Positions 16,038 to 24,719 of a stretch of 64,000 bases of DNA are shown piece after piece. A program made the translations under genes and the position numbers. The DNA comes from an uncultured Tessaracoccus sp. (GTDB lineage Bacteria; Actinomycetota; Actinomycetes; Propionibacteriales; Propionibacteriaceae): the NCBI RefSeq assembly GCF_943914565.1, contig NZ_CALUCN010000003.1, positions 172,074 to 236,073 on the forward strand, read 5' to 3'. Positions within the stretch are counted from its first letter, which is position 1. The number at the start of each line of letters is the position of its first letter. The notes below the pieces were generated by a model. It made no database searches and was not told the DNA's origin. It worked only from the letters and a program-made list of their open reading frames with translations.

Positions 16038-17416
16038 GGCCCGTCATCACCGCCGACGACATGCGCGCCGCCGAGCAGGCGGTGTGGGACGCGGCGCCCG
16101 ACACCGATCTCATGGCACGTGCGGCCCACGCGGTGGCCGAGCAGGCGCGCCGATTCGGGCCCCGTCCGGTCCTCGTCGTGGCCGGCCCGGGCAACAACGG
16201 CGGCGACGGGCTCTTCGCCGGCGCCGAGCTGGCGGGGGAACGGGCCGTCGCGTTCTGGCTCCCCGCCGGACGCGGGCACGACGAAGGCCTGGCCGCCGCT
16301 CGCGACGCCGGCGCCGACGAGCTCGACGCCCGCGCCGCGCTCGAGCTCCTCGCCGACGACCCCCTCGTCGTCGACGCGTTCACGGGCCTCGGCGCCCGGC
16401 CGGGCCTCCCCGCCGACGTCGCCCTGTTCGCCGAGGCCGCCCACGAGCTCGACGTGCCGGTGCTCGCCGTCGACCTGCCCAGCGGCCTCGCCGCCGACGG
16501 GGGCGCGGCCGAGGAGACCTTCCACGCCACCCGCACCGTCACGTTCGCGGCGCGCAAACCCTGCCACGTGCTGCAACCCGCAGCGAGCCGCTGCGGTGCG
16601 GTCCACGTCGCCGACATCGGCGTCGACCAGCCCCCGACGAGGCTCCACCAGGCCGAGCCGGCGGACGTCGCGCGACGCTGGCCCACCCCCGGCCCGACGA
16701 GCGACAAGTACGCCCGCGGCGTCGTGCTGCTCGACACCGGGTCCGCGCGCTACCCCGGCGCGGCCCTGCTCGGCATCGCCGGCGCACTCCACGCCGGTGC
16801 CGGCATGGTGCGCTACGCCGGCCCTGCGCCGGCGGAGGTCGTGAGCCCCCGGTACCCGAGCGTCGTGCTGGGCAGCGGGCGCGCACAGGCGGCCGTGATC
16901 GGTTCCGGCTGGGGCGAGCCCGACGCCGTCCGGGTCGACGCGATCGCGGCGCTGGGCGTGCCCGTCGTCGCGGACGCGGAGGCGCTGCGCACGCTGCCCG
17001 CGCGCAGGCTCGAGCGCTGGCTCCTCACCCCGCACGCCGGCGAGCTCGCGACGTTGCTCGACGTGCGGCGCGCCGACGTCGAGGCCGAACCGCTCGTCGC
17101 CGCACGCGAGGCCGCGGCGACGACGGGTGCGGCCGTGCTGCTCAAGGGGGCGACGCAGGTGGTGGCCACCCCGGACGGACGCGCGCGCATCGCGGTGCCC
17201 GGCCCGGCCTGGACCGCCACCGCGGGCTCCGGCGACGTCCTCGCCGGCATCTGCGGCACGCTGCTCGCCGCCGGGCTCGAGCCCTGGGAGGCAGGCGTCC
17301 TCGGTGCGAGCATCCAGGCCCTCACCGCGGCCGACCACCCGGGCCCGTTCCCGCCCGACCGGCTCGCCGAGCACCTCCCGACGACGATCGCCGCCCTCTT
17401 GGCCCGCACGGCCTGA
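16034..17416 (+). CDS. nnrD: Bifunctional NAD(P)H-hydrate epimerase/ADP-dependent dehydratase
   Basis: This enzyme repairs hydrated NAD(P)H. The 460-residue protein joins the YjeF-N epimerase domain (about 1-200; AGPGNNGGDGLFAGA, VDAFTGLGARPG, VDLPSGLAADG) to a carbohydrate-kinase-like dehydratase domain (about 215-455; AGALHAGAGMVRYAG, LLTPHAGELATLL, TATAGSGDVLAGICG). Fusion of the two activities is the common bacterial arrangement. I chose ATG 16034, which overlaps the acpS stop, rather than GTG 16025. Pairing with acpS is widespread in actinobacteria. Confidence 0.95.
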   Translation: MRPVITADDMRAAEQAVWDAAPDTDLMARAAHAVAEQARRFGPRPVLVVAGPGNNGGDGLFAGAELAGERAVAFWLPAGRGHDEGLAAARDAGADELDARAALELLADDPLVVDAFTGLGARPGLPADVALFAEAAHELDVPVLAVDLPSGLAADGGAAEETFHATRTVTFAARKPCHVLQPAASRCGAVHVADIGVDQPPTRLHQAEPADVARRWPTPGPTSDKYARGVVLLDTGSARYPGAALLGIAGALHAGAGMVRYAGPAPAEVVSPRYPSVVLGSGRAQAAVIGSGWGEPDAVRVDAIAALGVPVVADAEALRTLPARRLERWLLTPHAGELATLLDVRRADVEAEPLVAAREAAATTGAAVLLKGATQVVATPDGRARIAVPGPAWTATAGSGDVLAGICGTLLAAGLEPWEAGVLGASIQALTAADHPGPFPPDRLAEHLPTTIAALLARTA

Positions 17417-17427
17417 GCGGCAGGGGG

Positions 17428-17799
17428 TCAGGCCCGGGCGATGACCTCGACCTCGACGTTGGCCCCCTTGGGCAGCGCGGCCACGGCGATGGCCGAGCGT
17501 GCCGGCCACGGCTCCCGGAAGTGCTCGCCGTAGACCTCGTTCACGGCCGCGAAGTCGTCGATGTCGGTGAGGAACACCGTCGTCTTCACGACGTCGGCGA
17601 GCGTGAGACCGGCGGCGGCGAGCACGGCCGTGACGTTGGCGAGGCACTGTCTGGCCTGCGCCTGCACGTCGCCGGCGACCTGCACCCCGTCGGGAGTGAG
17701 GGGGATCTGCCCCGAGGCGAACACGAGGTCGCCGCTGCGGACGGCCTGGGAGTAGGGGCCGACGGCTGCGGGTGCGTCGGCGGTACGGATGACGTCCAT
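17428..17799 (-). CDS. RidA family reactive-intermediate deaminase
   Basis: RidA/YjgF proteins hydrolyse reactive enamine/imine products of PLP enzymes. The 123-residue product has the fold's hallmarks: AVGPYSQAVRSGDLVFASGQIPL near the N-terminus, TVFLTDIDDF, and the ARSAIAVAALPKGANVEVEV tail with the conserved imine-binding Arg. It starts 11 bases after the stop of the Dyp peroxidase gene with GGAG 5 bases before its ATG, so the two are probably co-transcribed. It converges on nnrD with 11 bases between. Confidence 0.93.
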   Translation of the reverse strand: MDVIRTADAPAAVGPYSQAVRSGDLVFASGQIPLTPDGVQVAGDVQAQARQCLANVTAVLAAAGLTLADVVKTTVFLTDIDDFAAVNEVYGEHFREPWPARSAIAVAALPKGANVEVEVIARA

Positions 17800-17810
17800 G
17801 GTTGCTCCGA

Positions 17811-18983
17811 TCAGTCGAGGAGTTCTCGTCCGATCCAACCATCCTTTGCCATCCCGCGTGGGATCGCGAACACAGCCGATCCGATCGGCGTGGTCCACTC
17901 GTTCAGCGCGTCGGCGTCGTCGAGCACCCGTTGGACGGGGATGAACTGCTTGGCGATGTCGGCCTGGAAGGCCGTGAAGATGAGGCCGGTGCCGGTGTGG
18001 TCGGAGTAGTTGATGCCCCGACGATGCATCCGCCGGCCCCGGTTCTGGCTGGGATGGGCGAGGCGGGCGTGTGCGTTCTCGGGGATCGCGAGCTGGCCGT
18101 CCTCGTCGCGGGCGGTGAAGTCCATGGGTGTGAACTCGTCGCCGCCCGACAGCGGTGCGCCGTTGTCGAGGCGGCGCCCCATCACCTGCTCCATCTGGTT
18201 GCGCGTGAGTTCGTCCCACTTCGCGAGGTCCATCTCGATGCGCCGCACGACGAGCTGTGTGCCGCCGGCGAGCCACCCGTCGGTGGACCACAGGGTGCCG
18301 TCGGCGAGCGCCCCGGTGGCGTTGGCGGTGCCGTCGAGCTGGCCGAACAGGTTGCGGCCCGTGACCGGCTCGCCGCTGGGGGAGGCACCGCGCCACGAGC
18401 CCTGCTGCACCCAGCGCACCGACGCCCACGGCTCGGCGTCGTGCACGAGGCGCCGCTTGGCGTAGGCGACGGAGGTGAAGTCGTCGGCCGAGATCCACAG
18501 CAGCAGGTCGCCGCCCGACCACGCCTCGTCGAGGCGGTCGTGCTGCATGGGCGGGATCTCCTGGAAGCCCGCCGGCCGCTGCTGGGTGAGCCCTGGCACG
18601 TCGAACACGCCCGGCCCGAAGCCCACGAGCACGCTCATCGAGACGTTGCCCGCCGCCATGTCGGGCAGCGTGTCCCCGGCGGCGGGGCGCCCCTCCATGA
18701 GTGCGGCGATGTCGGTGGACCACACGCGCAGCATCCGCCCGAGCGCGGCCTTGTCGACGTCGTCGAGAAGGTCGAACGCGACGAGCTCGTGCGCGGCCGG
18801 CACGGGCGTGACGACGCCGGCCTGGTGCTCGCCGACGGGGGAGTACGTGTGCCCGGCCACGCCCTCGTCGGGTTTCGTGGACTGCTCGGGCTCGCGCGCG
18901 AACGCCATCGACGCGGCGAGGCCGAGGCCGGTGACGACCCCGGCGCCGGCGCCGATCGCGCCTCGTCGGGACACTGCTGACAT
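17811..18983 (-). CDS. Tat-exported Dyp-type (EfeB-like) heme peroxidase
   Basis: Dyp peroxidases bind heme b and oxidise substrates with hydrogen peroxide. The 390-residue product opens with a twin-arginine signal (SRRGAIGAG followed by a hydrophobic stretch ending AFA at about residue 29), so it should leave the cell folded through Tat. The diagnostic GxxDG motif is GQLDGTAN near residue 215, and the heme-ligand region lies in HPSQNRGRRMHRRG, with FTAFQADIAKQF near the C-terminus. EfeB usually sits in an efeUOB iron operon; no efeU or efeO is present here. Instead it diverges, with only 36 bases between start codons, from a copper-chaperone lipoprotein gene. Confidence 0.92.
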   Translation of the reverse strand: MSAVSRRGAIGAGAGVVTGLGLAASMAFAREPEQSTKPDEGVAGHTYSPVGEHQAGVVTPVPAAHELVAFDLLDDVDKAALGRMLRVWSTDIAALMEGRPAAGDTLPDMAAGNVSMSVLVGFGPGVFDVPGLTQQRPAGFQEIPPMQHDRLDEAWSGGDLLLWISADDFTSVAYAKRRLVHDAEPWASVRWVQQGSWRGASPSGEPVTGRNLFGQLDGTANATGALADGTLWSTDGWLAGGTQLVVRRIEMDLAKWDELTRNQMEQVMGRRLDNGAPLSGGDEFTPMDFTARDEDGQLAIPENAHARLAHPSQNRGRRMHRRGINYSDHTGTGLIFTAFQADIAKQFIPVQRVLDDADALNEWTTPIGSAVFAIPRGMAKDGWIGRELLD

Positions 18984-19006
18984 GGACCTTCTCCCTCGCT
19001 TCACAC

Positions 19007-19012
19007 TATGGT
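19007..19012 (+). promoter_or_regulatory. -10 box giving a leaderless mRNA in a 36-base divergent spacer
   Basis: TATGGT ends 7 bases before the ATG at 19020, supporting that start over the in-frame ATG at 19008. The whole divergent spacer is 36 bases, so the two promoters must overlap. Confidence 0.45.
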
Positions 19013-19019
19013 GTCGGCC

Positions 19020-19574
19020 ATGAAGCGAATCGTACCCCTGACCGTCCTGGCCCTCGTCGTCGCGGGCTGTTCGCAGGCGGCGGAGACCCCCGGCGTGATC
19101 GCGGGCGAGGCGTGGACGCGCACCACCACCGGCAAGCAGATGCCGGAGATGACCGCCGTCTACGTCAACTTCTCCAACCCCGGCTCCGAGCTCATCGACC
19201 TGGTCGACGCCGACTGCGGCGACGTCGCCGAGAAGACCGAGCTGCACGAGATGGTGAAGAAGGACGGGAAGATGGTCATGCAGCAGACCGACAAGATCCC
19301 GATCCCGGCCGAGGGCCACCAGCACCTCGCCCCCGGCGGCCCGCACATCATGCTCATGGGCGTGAAGGAGGAGCTCCCCGTCGGCGGCGAGGAGGTCCAG
19401 TGCACGCTCACGTTCTCCAACGACCAGGAGATCGAGATCACCGCGCCGATCAAGGAATTCACCGAGGAGCAGGAGACGTACCACACCCACGAGGGGATGG
19501 ACTACGGCTCCGACGGCCCCGGTGGCCCGTCCGGTGAGCCGAGCGACGCGCAGTCGTCGGACGCGGGCGAGTGA
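19020..19574 (+). CDS. PCu(A)C-type copper chaperone lipoprotein
   Basis: PCu(A)C proteins bind Cu(I) outside the membrane and pass it to cytochrome oxidase. The 184-residue product has a lipoprotein signal with lipobox LVVAGC near residue 17 and a domain (about 30-150) with the conserved copper-binding pattern: HEMVKKDGKMVM and HLAPGGPHIMLMG (His and Met ligands). A Gly/Ser/Asp-rich tail follows. The start could also be ATG 19008, but a TATGGT box 7 bases before 19020 favours this one. The divergent peroxidase is also exported, so both act outside the membrane; a joint role in metal or redox handling is inference. Confidence 0.9.
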   Translation: MKRIVPLTVLALVVAGCSQAAETPGVIAGEAWTRTTTGKQMPEMTAVYVNFSNPGSELIDLVDADCGDVAEKTELHEMVKKDGKMVMQQTDKIPIPAEGHQHLAPGGPHIMLMGVKEELPVGGEEVQCTLTFSNDQEIEITAPIKEFTEEQETYHTHEGMDYGSDGPGGPSGEPSDAQSSDAGE

Positions 19575-19645
19575 CGCCCGGAGCTGGTTCACCGCACGTT
19601 CACCCGGCGTTTCCCCTGGACGGCAAAGGCCGTAACCCGGGGCGA

Positions 19646-19651
19646 TAGGAT
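19646..19651 (+). promoter_or_regulatory. -10 box giving a leaderless mRNA
   Basis: TAGGAT ends 7 bases before GTG 19659. The ATG at 19650 lies inside this box and is therefore an unlikely start. Confidence 0.4.
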
Positions 19652-19658
19652 GGGGTGT

Positions 19659-20798
19659 GTGCGGGTAGCGATCGTCACCGAATCATTCCTGCCTCAGGTG
19701 AACGGAGTCACCAACTCCGTGCTGAGGATCCTCGAGCATCTCCGGGAGGAAGGGCACGAGGCCCTGGTGATCGCACCCGCCGACGGGGACCGCACCCCGA
19801 CGGAGGCCATCGGCTTCCCCGTGGTCCCGGTCGCGAGCTTCGGCTTCCCCGGTTACGAAGTGGTCCGCGTCGTCACCACGACGAAGACCCACCTGCGGCG
19901 CGTCCTCCTGGGATTCGCGCCCGACGTGGTGCACCTGGCCGCGCCGTTCGTCGTGGGCTCGAAGGCCGCCGAGGTCGCCGCCGAACTCGGCATCCCGATG
20001 GTGGGGATCTACCAGACCGAGGTGCCGAGCTACGCGGCCCGCTACGGCTTCGCCGCGTTCGAGCCGCTGCTGTGGCACCACGTGCGCAAGATCCACTCGC
20101 TCGCGACGCTGAACTTCGCCCCCTCGACGTTCGCCCGCCAGCAGCTCGTCGACCACGGCATCCCGCGCGTCGGCGTGTGGGGCCGGGGCGTCGACTCGGT
20201 GCGGTTCGATCCCGCGAAGCGCTCGGCGTCGTTGCGCGCCCAGCTCGCGCCGCACGGTGAGAAGCTCATCGGCTACATGGGTCGCCTCGCCAGCGAGAAG
20301 CGCGTCGAGGACCTCGCCCGGCTGCGCGACATCCCGCACACCCGCCTCGTCATCATCGGCGACGGCCCCAGCCGCGAGTCGCTCGAGCAGCTCCTCCCCG
20401 ACGCGGCCTTCCTCGGGCAGCTCACCGGCGAAGACCTGCCGCGCGCGATGGCGTCGCTCGACCTCTTCGTGCACACCGGCGAGCTCGAGACGTTCTGCCA
20501 GGCCATCCAGGAGGCCAAGGCCTCCGGTCTGCCCGTGGTCGCGCCCGGCCGCGGCGGCCCGATCGACCTGGTCGACCAGTCCCGCACCGGCTGGCTCTAC
20601 ACCCCGGGCGACCTCGCGACGATGCGCCGCCACGTCGTCGACCTCATCGGCGACGACGCCAAGCGCGCCGCGTTCGCCCACGCCGCCCGCGAGTCGACCC
20701 TCGACCGCACCTGGTCCAACGTCTGCGCCGAGCTCGTCGGCCACTACCGCAAGGCCGTCAACATGGCCGTCCGCGGGCGGGACCTGCTCGCCGGTTGA
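19659..20798 (+). CDS. GT4 glycosyltransferase, GDP-mannose-dependent alpha-mannosyltransferase type
   Basis: The 379-residue GT-B enzyme resembles actinobacterial mannosyltransferases of the MgtA/PimB group that build membrane-anchored glycolipids. The N-terminal RVAIVTESFLPQVNGVTNSV is the acceptor-side signature. The nucleotide-sugar side has GYMGRLASEKRVEDL, VIIGDGPSRE and the ExFCQxxxEA motif (ELETFCQAIQEAKASGLP) near residue 280. GTG 19659 is chosen from the TAGGAT spacing; ATG 19650 would add three residues. Acceptor and exact linkage cannot be read from sequence. No neighbour is clearly linked to glycolipid synthesis. Confidence 0.88.
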   Translation: MRVAIVTESFLPQVNGVTNSVLRILEHLREEGHEALVIAPADGDRTPTEAIGFPVVPVASFGFPGYEVVRVVTTTKTHLRRVLLGFAPDVVHLAAPFVVGSKAAEVAAELGIPMVGIYQTEVPSYAARYGFAAFEPLLWHHVRKIHSLATLNFAPSTFARQQLVDHGIPRVGVWGRGVDSVRFDPAKRSASLRAQLAPHGEKLIGYMGRLASEKRVEDLARLRDIPHTRLVIIGDGPSRESLEQLLPDAAFLGQLTGEDLPRAMASLDLFVHTGELETFCQAIQEAKASGLPVVAPGRGGPIDLVDQSRTGWLYTPGDLATMRRHVVDLIGDDAKRAAFAHAARESTLDRTWSNVCAELVGHYRKAVNMAVRGRDLLAG

Positions 20799-20891
20799 CG
20801 CCCGCGGCGGGGCGATTGGGCGTCGCGACGCCGGTCACGTAGGCTGTGTGAGCTGCGCATTCGCGGCGATTGCCTACCGATAGGTTGCCCC

Positions 20892-22709
20892 ATGGCCCGC
20901 GGTCCCAAGTCCCATCACGCAGACGGCACACCGAAGAAGCGGTGGACCGCCGAGGAACGTGCCGCGCGCGGCCGACCCCCGAGGCGCCGCGGTGGACGCG
21001 GCAAGAGCGATGACCAGCCCCGGGCCGAGGGCCGCGGGGCAGAGCCGGCAGAGCGTCGCGGGCGGGGCGCGCCGCCGTCGCGCAAGGAGCATGCCCGGAA
21101 GGGCGGCTGGAGCAAGGACTTCCGCGAGGCCCGCTCCGGCAAGGGATTCCGCGACGAGCGCCCCCGGAAGAGCGTCCGCGACGACCGTCCCCGCAAGGGT
21201 CCCGGCCAGGGCCGGGGCCGCGACGCCAAGCCGTACGGCAGGCGTGGCGCGGACTCCCGCAACCCCTGGCAGCGCGACGAGCGCAAGCCCCGTCGCGACG
21301 ACGCTCGGAAGCCGTGGCGGAAGGACGGCCGCGGCCCCCGTCGAGACGACGTCCGCCGCGCCCCCGCGCCTGAGCCGGACCAGATGGCGTGGGAGGCCAC
21401 GAGCATTCGCGCCGAGTCGGGCGTGGTCAACGCCTTCACCGAGCTCGGCGTCGCCGACGCGCTCGTCGGCACGCTTGCCGCGCAGGGGATCACCGAGCCG
21501 TTCGCGATCCAGGAGGCCACGATCCGCGACGCCGTCGAGGGCCGCGACGTCCTCGGCCGCGCCCGCACCGGCTCCGGCAAGACCCTCGCGTTCGGGCTCC
21601 CGCTGCTCACCCGCCTCGCCGCCGGACGCGGCCAGGGTCCCCGTGCGGTGGTGCTGAGCCCCACGCGCGAACTCGCGATGCAGATCGCCGACGTGCTCGC
21701 ACCGCTCGCGCACGCCGTCGGGCTGCACCTCACCCTCATCGCCGGTGGCATGGCCTACGGCCCGCAGATCCGCGCGTTCGAGCGTGGCGTCGACGTGGTC
21801 GTCGCCACCCCGGGCCGGCTCGTCGACCTCATGCAGCAGGGCGCCGCTGACCTCGGCAACGTCGAGGTCACCGTCCTCGACGAGGCCGACCACATGGCCG
21901 AGATGGGCTTCACCGACGAGGTGACCGCCATCCTCGACGCCACCCCTGCAGGCGGGCAGCGGCTGCTCTACTCCGCGACGCTCGACGAGGCCGTCGACCG
22001 GATCGTGCGGCGCTACCTCACGGACCCGATCGTGCACGAGGTCGACACCGACCGCGCCTCGGTCACCGCGATGACCCACCTCGCACTGCACGTGCAGCCG
22101 CACCACAAGAACGCCGTCACGGCCGAGCTCGCCGCCCGCGAGGGTCGCACCGTCCTGTTCGCCCGCACGCAGAAGGGCACCGACCGCATCGCCGGCCAGC
22201 TCCGCGCCGCGGGGGTCATGGCCGGCGCGCTGCACGGTGGCCTCACACAGGGCGCCCGCGCCCGCATCCTGCGCGCCTTCCGCGACGGCGAGGTGCCGGT
22301 GCTCGTCGCCACCGACGTCGCGGCCCGTGGGATCCACGTCGACGACGTCTCGCTCGTCGTGCAGGTCGACCCGCCGCGCGACGCGAAGGACTACCTCCAC
22401 CGCGCCGGCCGCACCGCCCGCGCGGGCACAGCCGGTACCGTCGCGACGATCGTCCTGCCGCACCAGCGCAAGCTCACCCGCCGCCTGCTGGGCCGGGCCG
22501 GCGTCGAGGCCCGACGCATCGACGTCACCCCGGGCAGCGCCGAGCTGGGGGAGGCGACCGGGGCGCGTCCACCGTCGGGGGAGGCCATCGACGACGCGCA
22601 CTACCAGGAGCGCATCCGCCCCCGCCCCGCCGCGCGCCGGCAGGGCCCTCCGCGCCGACGGGGGTTCCGCCCCCGCGGGCAGCGCGGCCCCCGGCGTGGC
22701 CGCCGCTGA
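20892..22709 (+). CDS. DEAD-box RNA helicase with basic N-terminal extension
   Basis: The 605-residue protein has a complete DEAD-box core from about residue 165 to 530: Q motif FAIQEATI, Walker A ARTGSGKT, PTRELAMQ, DEAD in VLDEADHM, SAT in YSATLD, and the C-terminal VATDVAARGIHVDDV and HRAGRTARAG. Before it lie about 160 residues very rich in Arg, Lys and Asp, with repeated RDD/RDE-type units, probably a disordered RNA-binding tail; a short basic tail also closes the protein. It likely unwinds RNA in ribosome assembly or mRNA decay. A TAGGTT box 5 bases before the ATG may make it leaderless. Confidence 0.94.
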   Translation: MARGPKSHHADGTPKKRWTAEERAARGRPPRRRGGRGKSDDQPRAEGRGAEPAERRGRGAPPSRKEHARKGGWSKDFREARSGKGFRDERPRKSVRDDRPRKGPGQGRGRDAKPYGRRGADSRNPWQRDERKPRRDDARKPWRKDGRGPRRDDVRRAPAPEPDQMAWEATSIRAESGVVNAFTELGVADALVGTLAAQGITEPFAIQEATIRDAVEGRDVLGRARTGSGKTLAFGLPLLTRLAAGRGQGPRAVVLSPTRELAMQIADVLAPLAHAVGLHLTLIAGGMAYGPQIRAFERGVDVVVATPGRLVDLMQQGAADLGNVEVTVLDEADHMAEMGFTDEVTAILDATPAGGQRLLYSATLDEAVDRIVRRYLTDPIVHEVDTDRASVTAMTHLALHVQPHHKNAVTAELAAREGRTVLFARTQKGTDRIAGQLRAAGVMAGALHGGLTQGARARILRAFRDGEVPVLVATDVAARGIHVDDVSLVVQVDPPRDAKDYLHRAGRTARAGTAGTVATIVLPHQRKLTRRLLGRAGVEARRIDVTPGSAELGEATGARPPSGEAIDDAHYQERIRPRPAARRQGPPRRRGFRPRGQRGPRRGRR

Positions 22710-22742
22710 ACTACCACCCCAAGCAGGCGAGGCATACACTCG

Positions 22743-23669
22743 ATGGTTGACATGCACACCACCATCCGCTTCGCCGTCCCCGACGACGCCCCGGCCCTGC
22801 TGCGCGTCATCCGCGCGGCGTTCGAGGCGCGCCCGCCCGTCGACCCGCCGGCCGAGGCGCTGGCCGACGACGAGAACAGCATCCGCGACGCGCTCACCCG
22901 CGGCCACGGCGTCGTCGTCGAGCGCGACGGCAGCCCCGTGGCCTGCCTCCTCGTCGGCGTCGACGGCGACACCGCCACGCTGTGCCGCGTGAGCGTCGAC
23001 CCGGCCGCGCGCGGCGAGGGCCTCGGCGTCTCGATGGTGGCCCAGACCCTCGTCGCGCTGGGCGAGCTCGGCCTCACCCGCGTCGAGGTGGTGGCGCGCC
23101 GCGAGTTCCCCGACAACGTCTCGTGGTGGGAGCGCGCCGGCTTCACCACGCTGCGCGCGCACCCCACCGGCTGGGTGCTCGGCCGGTCGCTGCCCATCGC
23201 GATCCGCGTCCCGGACGCCGACGCGATGCGCGCCCTCGGCGCCAGCCTCGCACGGGTGCTGCGCGCCGGCGACGTCATCATCGCCAGCGGCGAACTCGGC
23301 GCCGGCAAGACCACCCTCACCCAGGGCATCGGCGCGGGCCTCGGCGTCGAAGGCCCCGTCATCTCCCCGACGTTCGTGCTCTCGCGCGTCCATCCCGCCA
23401 CCGGCGACGGACCCGCGCTCGTCCACGTCGACGCCTACCGTGTCGCCGGGCCCGAGGAGCTCGCCGACATCGACCTCGACGAGACCCGCCCGAGCGCCGT
23501 CACCCTCGTCGAGTGGGGCCGCGACCGCGCGGAGTGGCTCTCCGACGAGCGCCTCGAGATCGACATCGCGCTGAGCGGCGACCCCGACGACCCCACCCGC
23601 ACCGTCCACCTGCTCGGCATCGGCGAGCGCTGGCGCGGCGCCCTCGACCACCTCCGGGAGCAGGCATGA
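22743..23669 (+). CDS. tsaE: GNAT acetyltransferase-TsaE fusion
   Basis: This 308-residue protein joins two enzymes. Residues about 4-155 are a GNAT N-acetyltransferase domain with the acetyl-CoA loop CRVSVDPAARGEGLGVSM and WWERAGF. Residues about 160-300 are TsaE, the P-loop ATPase of the tRNA t6A37 machinery, with Walker A GELGAGKTT at about 183-191, SPTFVLSRVH and HVDAYRV. TsaE activates the TsaB-TsaD complex, and tsaB and tsaD follow in the same operon. The stop overlaps the tsaB start (ATGA). ATG 22752 is an alternative start; a TACACT box lies just upstream. The acetyltransferase substrate is unknown. Confidence 0.92.
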   Translation: MVDMHTTIRFAVPDDAPALLRVIRAAFEARPPVDPPAEALADDENSIRDALTRGHGVVVERDGSPVACLLVGVDGDTATLCRVSVDPAARGEGLGVSMVAQTLVALGELGLTRVEVVARREFPDNVSWWERAGFTTLRAHPTGWVLGRSLPIAIRVPDADAMRALGASLARVLRAGDVIIASGELGAGKTTLTQGIGAGLGVEGPVISPTFVLSRVHPATGDGPALVHVDAYRVAGPEELADIDLDETRPSAVTLVEWGRDRAEWLSDERLEIDIALSGDPDDPTRTVHLLGIGERWRGALDHLREQA

Positions 23670-24298
23670 TCACCCTCGCCATCGACACCTCGCACCACGT
23701 CGCCGTCGGCGCCGCCCGCGACGGGGCGCCGGGCCCCCAGCGGATCGTGCGCGACGCCCGGGCCCACGTCGAGCAGCTGATGCCGAGCGTCACCGAGGTC
23801 TGCGCCGAGCTCGGCGTGCGGCCCACGGACGTCGACCAGCTCGTCGTCGGCATGGGCCCCGGCCCCTACACCGGCCTGCGCGTCGGCATCGCCACCGCCG
23901 CGACGCTCGCCGCCGCCACGGGCATCCCGCTCGCCCGCGTCTGCTCGCTCGACGCGCTCGCGCTGCTCGTCGACAGCGAGGGCGAGTTCCTCGTCGCCTC
24001 CGACGCCCGCCGCAAGGAGCTCTTCTGGGGCCGCTACCTGGACGGGGTCCGCGTCGGCGACCCGGAGGTGGACCGCCCCGCCGACCTCCCGCGCACACCG
24101 ACGTACGGTGACGTGCCCGAGGAGTTTCGCGACCAGGTCGAGTTCGCGGGGCCGCTCGAACTCGACCCGGCGCTGCTCGCCGCCCGGTTCGACGAGCTGC
24201 CCGCGGCCGTCGAGGAGCCCTTCTACCTGCGCGCTGCCGACGCGACCGTCCCCGGCCGCCCGAAGCCGGCCCTGCCGCGGCTCACGGTGCCGCGATGA
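23666..24298 (+). CDS. tsaB: tRNA N6-threonylcarbamoyladenosine complex subunit TsaB
   Basis: TsaB is the inactive ASKHA-fold partner that dimerises with TsaD to make t6A37 in ANN-decoding tRNAs. The 210-residue protein has the family's ITLAIDTSHHVAVGA start and the VGMGPGPYTGLRVGIATA block near residue 68. It overlaps tsaE upstream and rimI downstream by 4 bases each, so all are translated as one unit. The C-terminal half is variable, as usual. Confidence 0.95.
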   Translation: MITLAIDTSHHVAVGAARDGAPGPQRIVRDARAHVEQLMPSVTEVCAELGVRPTDVDQLVVGMGPGPYTGLRVGIATAATLAAATGIPLARVCSLDALALLVDSEGEFLVASDARRKELFWGRYLDGVRVGDPEVDRPADLPRTPTYGDVPEEFRDQVEFAGPLELDPALLAARFDELPAAVEEPFYLRAADATVPGRPKPALPRLTVPR

Positions 24299-24717
24299 CC
24301 CCCACCCCCGCCACCCGCGCCGACCTCCCGGGCCTCGTCGCCCTCGAGGCGGCGTTCCCCGCCCGGGAACGCTGGAGCGAGACGCTCTGGGCCGACGAGC
24401 TCGCCGGCCCCGGCAGGCTCGTCCTCGTCGAGCGTGCCGACGGGCGGCTGCTCGGGGCGGCCACTTGGCGCCGGACGGAGGACGTGGCCGACCTCGACCG
24501 CATCGTCGTCGCGCCCGAGGCCAGACGCCGGGGCGTCGCCGACGCGCTGCTCGGCGCCGGCACCGCCCAGCTGCGCTGCCGTACCCTGCTCGAGGTCCGC
24601 GACGACAACGCCCCCGCCATCGCCCTCTACACCAAGCACGGATTCACCACCATCGCCCGACGCCCGGACTACTACGGCGCCGGCCGCGACGCGCTGGTCA
24701 TGGAAAGGAAGCCCTGA
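24295..24717 (+). CDS. rimI: Ribosomal-protein-alanine N-acetyltransferase-like GNAT protein
   Basis: The 140-residue GNAT protein is in the standard tsaB-rimI-tsaD order. It has the LDRIVVAPEARRRGVADALL acetyl-CoA-binding motif (residues about 62-81) and NAPAIALYTKHGFTTIARRPDYY, the ALYxxxGF and RxxYY features of RimI. E. coli RimI acetylates ribosomal protein S18; in actinobacteria the targets are less certain. It overlaps the tsaB stop and ends 2 bases before tsaD. Confidence 0.92.
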   Translation: MTPTPATRADLPGLVALEAAFPARERWSETLWADELAGPGRLVLVERADGRLLGAATWRRTEDVADLDRIVVAPEARRRGVADALLGAGTAQLRCRTLLEVRDDNAPAIALYTKHGFTTIARRPDYYGAGRDALVMERKP

Positions 24718-24719
24718 AC

